Shown in pieces: positions 60,395-64,000 of a stretch of 64,000 nt of DNA (positions are counted from its first letter, which is position 1; each line of letters begins with the position of its first letter). Source of the stretch: Dimargaris cristalligena. Lineage: Eukaryota > Kickxellomycota > Dimargaritomycetes > Dimargaritales > Dimargaritaceae. A model generated the notes under the pieces. The model searched no databases and had not been told where the DNA came from. It saw only the letters and a list, made by a program, of their open reading frames with translations. Where the stretch lies: NCBI GenBank assembly GCA_027576995.1, contig JANBQC010000017.1, positions 1-64,000 on the forward strand, read 5' to 3'. The position numbers were made by a program, and so were the translations under genes.

Positions 60395-62833
60395 TTACAG
60401 TTGCCGGGACCTGTGAATGTATTGTCCGCTTTCCCAGTCATACACTTCGTCATCGCTGCCGGGTTCTGCCCGGGGGGCCATCGGAGTCCGTGACGTGTCC
60501 AGGGGATTCAGTGCCGTAGCCAGCGATTCCGTGCTGGGATATTGGGTTCTTTGCGTTCCGGAGAGCCGTGCGACCGCGCTGATGGCCGTCGTGGAAGGGT
60601 AGGGGCTTTCCTGGCCATTTACTCGTGGGGTGGGACTATGGCGTCCGCGACCGTCGGTTGAGGTTGAGGAGGGTTGCAGCCACTGCCACCCGCGCTGTAG
60701 GGCGGCTGCTACTAGGCCCTTGGGTTCTGGGTTGGTGGAGACTCGATGGGCCGCGGGGAGCAGCTCGGCATCCGACTGGTCGTTTTCCGAGGTCGACAAA
60801 GGGGTGCCCGCCCGGGAATCCGGCGTGTCCCTTCCGTTAGATGGGTGGCCCAGGAGGTACGATCGACTGCCCGTCCGTCCTGATCGGGTGCGTCGAACGG
60901 AGTCGTCCAGAGGGGGTGGGGGGGAAGTGGTGTACCGCTGGCGGGCCCGTTCGCCGTCCACTCGGGAATTGTAGCGGCAACTGGTTTGCTGGCGGGCTTC
61001 GGGGCCGCCAATGCCAATGATCGAGTCCAGATTACCGTGGCGCTCCAGGACCTTGCGGGCCTCGTCAATCAGACTTCGTCCCTCTTCGATTCGCAGGTTA
61101 GTCCCCGTTTCATCGTCGCTGGTCAGCAGGGGGTCGCTAGCATCAAACCAGCTGAAGATGCGGGAGTGAATCCGGAAATACGTAATTAGAGCCGGTATCA
61201 GAATCAAAATGGGCATCCAATCGTTAAACTCATCCCCGAGAAAGGGGACCAGGTCAATTTGACCCATGAACTGGGCAAAGACGGGGTTGGTGGTCTCCCG
61301 ACTAAGGGTTAAAAAATTATAGCACAGGGGAGTGGTGAGGCGGCACAAGTAAGATCCGCAGAAGAGCAGGCTCCGCTCGTTCGTGTGGTGGTTGGGGGCC
61401 AGGGCGTAAAAATGGAACAGTTTGAGCTTCATAAGCATCATGTAGGCACAGGCGCACATGTACGCCATGGTCAAGAACGAGATGGCTTCCAGGGAGGCGT
61501 AGCTGAGGGGAAGCGAGTGGAGGAGGTGAGCGAAAATGGAGAGGGGTGGGTTGGAGAAATTAAAGGTAACCTCGGACCAGATAAGGGCCACACTAAGCAA
61601 GGTGAAGACCAGGGCAAATGTTCGGTAGAGAAAGGGCCGTATCCGAACGTACCACCACCACGCCGTACTCTTATGAAGGGGGGAGGCATCGCGATATGGC
61701 TGGATCGTTGATTCCAGTCGGTGGTCGGGGTTGTGGGCGCTGTGAAGGACATCCTGGAAAAACAGCGCCGTGTGCAGTTGCTGTTCCCAAAGGGCCCGGC
61801 AACGGGCTTCTTTACTCTTGGCCCGCATGACCCGTAGGTGGAGATCCTCCAAGAACTTCTCGGTAAAAACATCAGGTAGGCTGAGCTCCTCCGAGTCACC
61901 GGTCCGGATTATAGAGGCGGTGGTGACCCGCTGGCTTGCCGGAGGGAACTTCTTCAGGATGAGCTGGACCAACGGGCGAAGGGGGCTGCCGGAGGGTAGG
62001 CGGTCCTCGACCACCCTGGTTTTGGCCAGTAGGTCGTAGAGATCCATCTCAGCGATAAACCAGTCGTCCTTAAGGCCCACCGCCTTGGCTTCGATTTGTT
62101 CAAACTCCCGCTCCAAATTCGCGGAGTGCCACAGGCGGCGGGGTACCGCGACCAAACCACAGCCCATGAATATAATAATGAGCAGCAGCCCCCACGAATT
62201 AGCCGCAGCCATGACGAACGCCATGAGGGCCTTGCCGTCCGTGATTCCCTTGACGAAGATGAAATAACCGAGAAACCCCAACGCGGCTAACCCCGCGAAA
62301 CTATAGTAAAGCAAATTGGCCCGCAGAGCCGACCGCACCCGGTCGCGGACCCGAAAGGCCCCCGAATCGACGAATGAAATCAAAAAGGGGAGCGACAGCC
62401 AGGTCAGGGAGAAGGAGGTCCAGTACACCACCCGCCATATAATAAACTGGGCCCGCTCGTCCAAATACATGAGGGGGGCTCCGCCTCCTAACCCGGTCGC
62501 CCGACACGTTTCCGACTGTTGGCAGCGGCGGTACAGGGTGGAACTCAAGTCCAGCGGTAGCAGGAACATGATGGTGAAGGGTAGGTACCAGCTTAGCGTG
62601 GCGATGCCTTGGACATACCAACGGGTCTTACGACGGTCGCCAAAGTAATTGATTAGTATGGTAACGAGCCCAAAGGTGGCCACGAAACATAGTATAACGG
62701 GGACTACGGAGAAGACGCTGGGGGGTGGAATCGCCGGAGGGGTTGGTACCGGAGTTGGTGTTGGCGTGGACGACGCTATTGGTGATGAGCTAGCGGGCAA
62801 TGGGGATTGCGTAGGGCTAGGAAACGAGTCCAT
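60395..62833 (-). CDS. LMBR1-domain membrane protein, LMBD2-like
   Basis: One uninterrupted frame of 812 residues. After a Pro/Ser/Thr-rich N terminus (about 35 residues), transmembrane helices start near residue 40 (VFSVVPVILCFVATFGLV). Five helices occur in the first 240 residues. A large cytosolic helical region follows (ANLEREFEQIEAKAVGLKDD). A second group of four helices lies near residues 400-560, including YFRIHSRIF at its end, and then a Ser/Thr/Arg-rich tail. The order, the Trp-rich helix 2 (RWYVQGIATLSWYLPF) and the LERE-type segment match LMBR1 proteins of the LMBD2 subgroup. These are nine-pass membrane proteins linked to receptor and trafficking regulation in animals; their fungal role is not well known. 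The intact frame and normal family length suggest a functional gene. It lies head-to-tail behind the gene at the right edge. Confidence 0.85.
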   Translation of the reverse strand: MDSFPSPTQSPLPASSSPIASSTPTPTPVPTPPAIPPPSVFSVVPVILCFVATFGLVTILINYFGDRRKTRWYVQGIATLSWYLPFTIMFLLPLDLSSTLYRRCQQSETCRATGLGGGAPLMYLDERAQFIIWRVVYWTSFSLTWLSLPFLISFVDSGAFRVRDRVRSALRANLLYYSFAGLAALGFLGYFIFVKGITDGKALMAFVMAAANSWGLLLIIIFMGCGLVAVPRRLWHSANLEREFEQIEAKAVGLKDDWFIAEMDLYDLLAKTRVVEDRLPSGSPLRPLVQLILKKFPPASQRVTTASIIRTGDSEELSLPDVFTEKFLEDLHLRVMRAKSKEARCRALWEQQLHTALFFQDVLHSAHNPDHRLESTIQPYRDASPLHKSTAWWWYVRIRPFLYRTFALVFTLLSVALIWSEVTFNFSNPPLSIFAHLLHSLPLSYASLEAISFLTMAYMCACAYMMLMKLKLFHFYALAPNHHTNERSLLFCGSYLCRLTTPLCYNFLTLSRETTNPVFAQFMGQIDLVPFLGDEFNDWMPILILIPALITYFRIHSRIFSWFDASDPLLTSDDETGTNLRIEEGRSLIDEARKVLERHGNLDSIIGIGGPEARQQTSCRYNSRVDGERARQRYTTSPPPPLDDSVRRTRSGRTGSRSYLLGHPSNGRDTPDSRAGTPLSTSENDQSDAELLPAAHRVSTNPEPKGLVAAALQRGWQWLQPSSTSTDGRGRHSPTPRVNGQESPYPSTTAISAVARLSGTQRTQYPSTESLATALNPLDTSRTPMAPRAEPGSDDEVYDWESGQYIHRSRQL

Positions 62834-63630
62834 TGTAGATAAATAAAAGGCACTATACTATAATACTAAAACGAAAAAATACATTGATGTACGAAAGGTC
62901 TCTCTGGTCAAAGGAGAGACTCTAACGATAAAAAGGGGGAATGCCATGGCCTCTCGAATAGTCTATTCGGGAATGACATCAGTGGTGAACCTGGAAAGCA
63001 AAGAGGGGGGCTCCACACCTCGGATTGATGTACGTCCAAGCAAAGCCTAGCCCTCACAAGAAGGAAAGCCACAGTATGCTGGGCAAAACCGCCCCGCCCC
63101 GCCTTGGCCCAGGTACTGGTCGGCTGGTTTTGCTTTGCAGAGGATATCCGTAGGTTAGGTTAAACGTGCCTCATCATGTAACCACGGATGACCACGTTGT
63201 GGTTAGTGCGCCATGGGCCCCAGCCCCTCGTTGGTACATATACATTCCGTTTGAAGACTCCTTATAACGCCTGGTTACAGTATAGTTGATTTGGACAATA
63301 GCTTTACCTTACATCTTGCTGATACATCCAGCTAACCCACCATTTAGTGGCAACGGTAGCTCAACCCTTCGGTACCCCAATTCCCGAAATACTCCGACAC
63401 CGTCTATTAATGTAAGGGCATCTTCGTCATTCGCAGTTCAATAGTATAAAGTATATTTAGTGGATTATCAAGTCAATCTAAGAAATAGTAATGCAAGGCT
63501 AATATGATCGTCCTATTGATACACGGTAAACTGTTTTTTTAAAAAGACTGGAAAAATATAGGGGTAAATGTACAAATAATTCCGTATGAATATCAAACTG
63601 GTGGGGCTAAAAAAACATCGCCAAAGCGAC
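62834..63630. other. Intergenic with several short inverted repeats
   Basis: This is the promoter side of the LMBR1 gene. Hairpin-type repeats seen are GTCTCTC/GAGAGAC (62898-62920), CGAATAG/CTATTCG with one central base (62955-62969) and TAACCAC/GTGGTTA (about 63179-63205). No coding frame was supported. Confidence 0.55.
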
Positions 63631-64000
63631 TTATTCGGTGGGGACCGCAGTTGGACAACCCTCACTGAGCCAGGTCTGGAAATTGAGTCCCGCCAACTCG
63701 TCCATATGGAAAGACTCCATAGAGGGCGTCTGTCCCATCAACTCCATAATAGTTGCGGAATCCAGCCCTAGATTCGCAAATGAGCCCGGGATAGAACCGT
63801 CTACCTGTTCACATGGGCCGTTCGTATGGTGGGCTCCGTTTGAGTTTGGATTCGTATTCACGGAATTAATAGAGGAAACGGTGGACTGAACTGATGGGAC
63901 CGTCTCCCCCGCATTAGGTAGGGATGGTTGAAAGCCGTAGTACATATTCGGCAGACCCAAGGCATCGGTCGAGCCCTTACCCATTTGTGTTGGGGTGGCG
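63631..64000 (-). CDS. C-terminal part of an unknown gene, cut by the window edge
   Basis: A minus frame is open from the window edge to a TAA at 63631, about 122 residues. It is rich in Ser, Asn, Gly, Pro and Thr, with an acidic/hydrophobic end (LDSATIMELMGQTPSMESF, then DELAGLNFQTWL). That looks like the activation-type tail of a transcription regulator, but no domain is visible inside the window. An ATG exists at 63984, but the frame continues upstream of it, so the start lies outside. Confidence 0.5.
   Translation of the reverse strand, partial: ATPTQMGKGSTDALGLPNMYYGFQPSLPNAGETVPSVQSTVSSINSVNTNPNSNGAHHTNGPCEQVDGSIPGSFANLGLDSATIMELMGQTPSMESFHMDELAGLNFQTWLSEGCPTAVPTE

Overview
The window is nuclear DNA of a fungus. 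The evidence is GT-AG introns with GTAAGT-type donors inside many genes, single-gene transcription units, and fungus-typical proteins: a DASH-complex Dad1 subunit, an Ssk2/Wis4-type MAPKKK, a Tea1/Kel1-type kelch/coiled-coil protein and a Pfa4-like DHHC palmitoyltransferase. Ssk2-type kinases, short exons and long Ser/Pro/Gly/Gln-rich linkers would fit an early-diverging, zygomycete-grade fungus, but the lineage is inference only. Exon boundaries were worked out by hand from splice consensus and phase. No tRNA, rRNA, CRISPR array or intact transposon was recognised.

Layout. 1-2.2 kb: AT-rich, no gene seen. 2.2-7.2 kb (-): kelch/coiled-coil polarity protein, 4 exons. 7.2-10.9 kb: long divergent intergenic. 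10.9-12.6 kb (+): DHHC palmitoyltransferase. 12.6-13.7 kb: convergent intergenic holding a cluster of strong hairpins. 13.7-15.7 kb (-): mitochondrial-type asparaginyl-tRNA synthetase. 16.2-19.2 kb (-): 8-exon zinc-finger protein of unknown function. 19.96-20.46 kb (+): DAD1, 76 residues, two exons. 22.3-25.0 kb (-): HMG-box regulator. 26.4-31.6 kb (-): an intron-rich gene visible only as exon pieces. 32-36.2 kb (+): weaker coding-like pieces. 37.0-38.7 kb (-): unknown 480-residue protein containing a probable 24-nt exon. 40.4-43.5 kb (-): unknown multi-exon gene whose intron holds an assembly gap. 43.7-44.05 kb (+): small basic protein with one N-terminal hydrophobic segment. 44-48.6 kb: mostly non-coding, with inverted repeats. 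48.7-52.0 kb (+): MFS transporter with a 25-nt exon. 53.4-59.3 kb (-): very large MAPKKK that appears to be spliced to an N-terminal BRCT-like module. 60.4-62.8 kb (-): LMBR1-family membrane protein. 63.6-64.0 kb (-): C-terminal end of a gene running off the window.

The genes do not form a cluster with a shared pathway. Themes recur by chance of neighbourhood: cell polarity and mitosis (kelch protein, Dad1), stress signalling (MAPKKK), membrane traffic and transport (palmitoyltransferase, LMBR1, MFS) and mitochondrial translation. The most unusual feature is the BRCT-like/MAPKKK fusion. Next are the hairpin cluster between two convergent 3' ends, the HMG box split by a long insertion, and very short exons in several genes.
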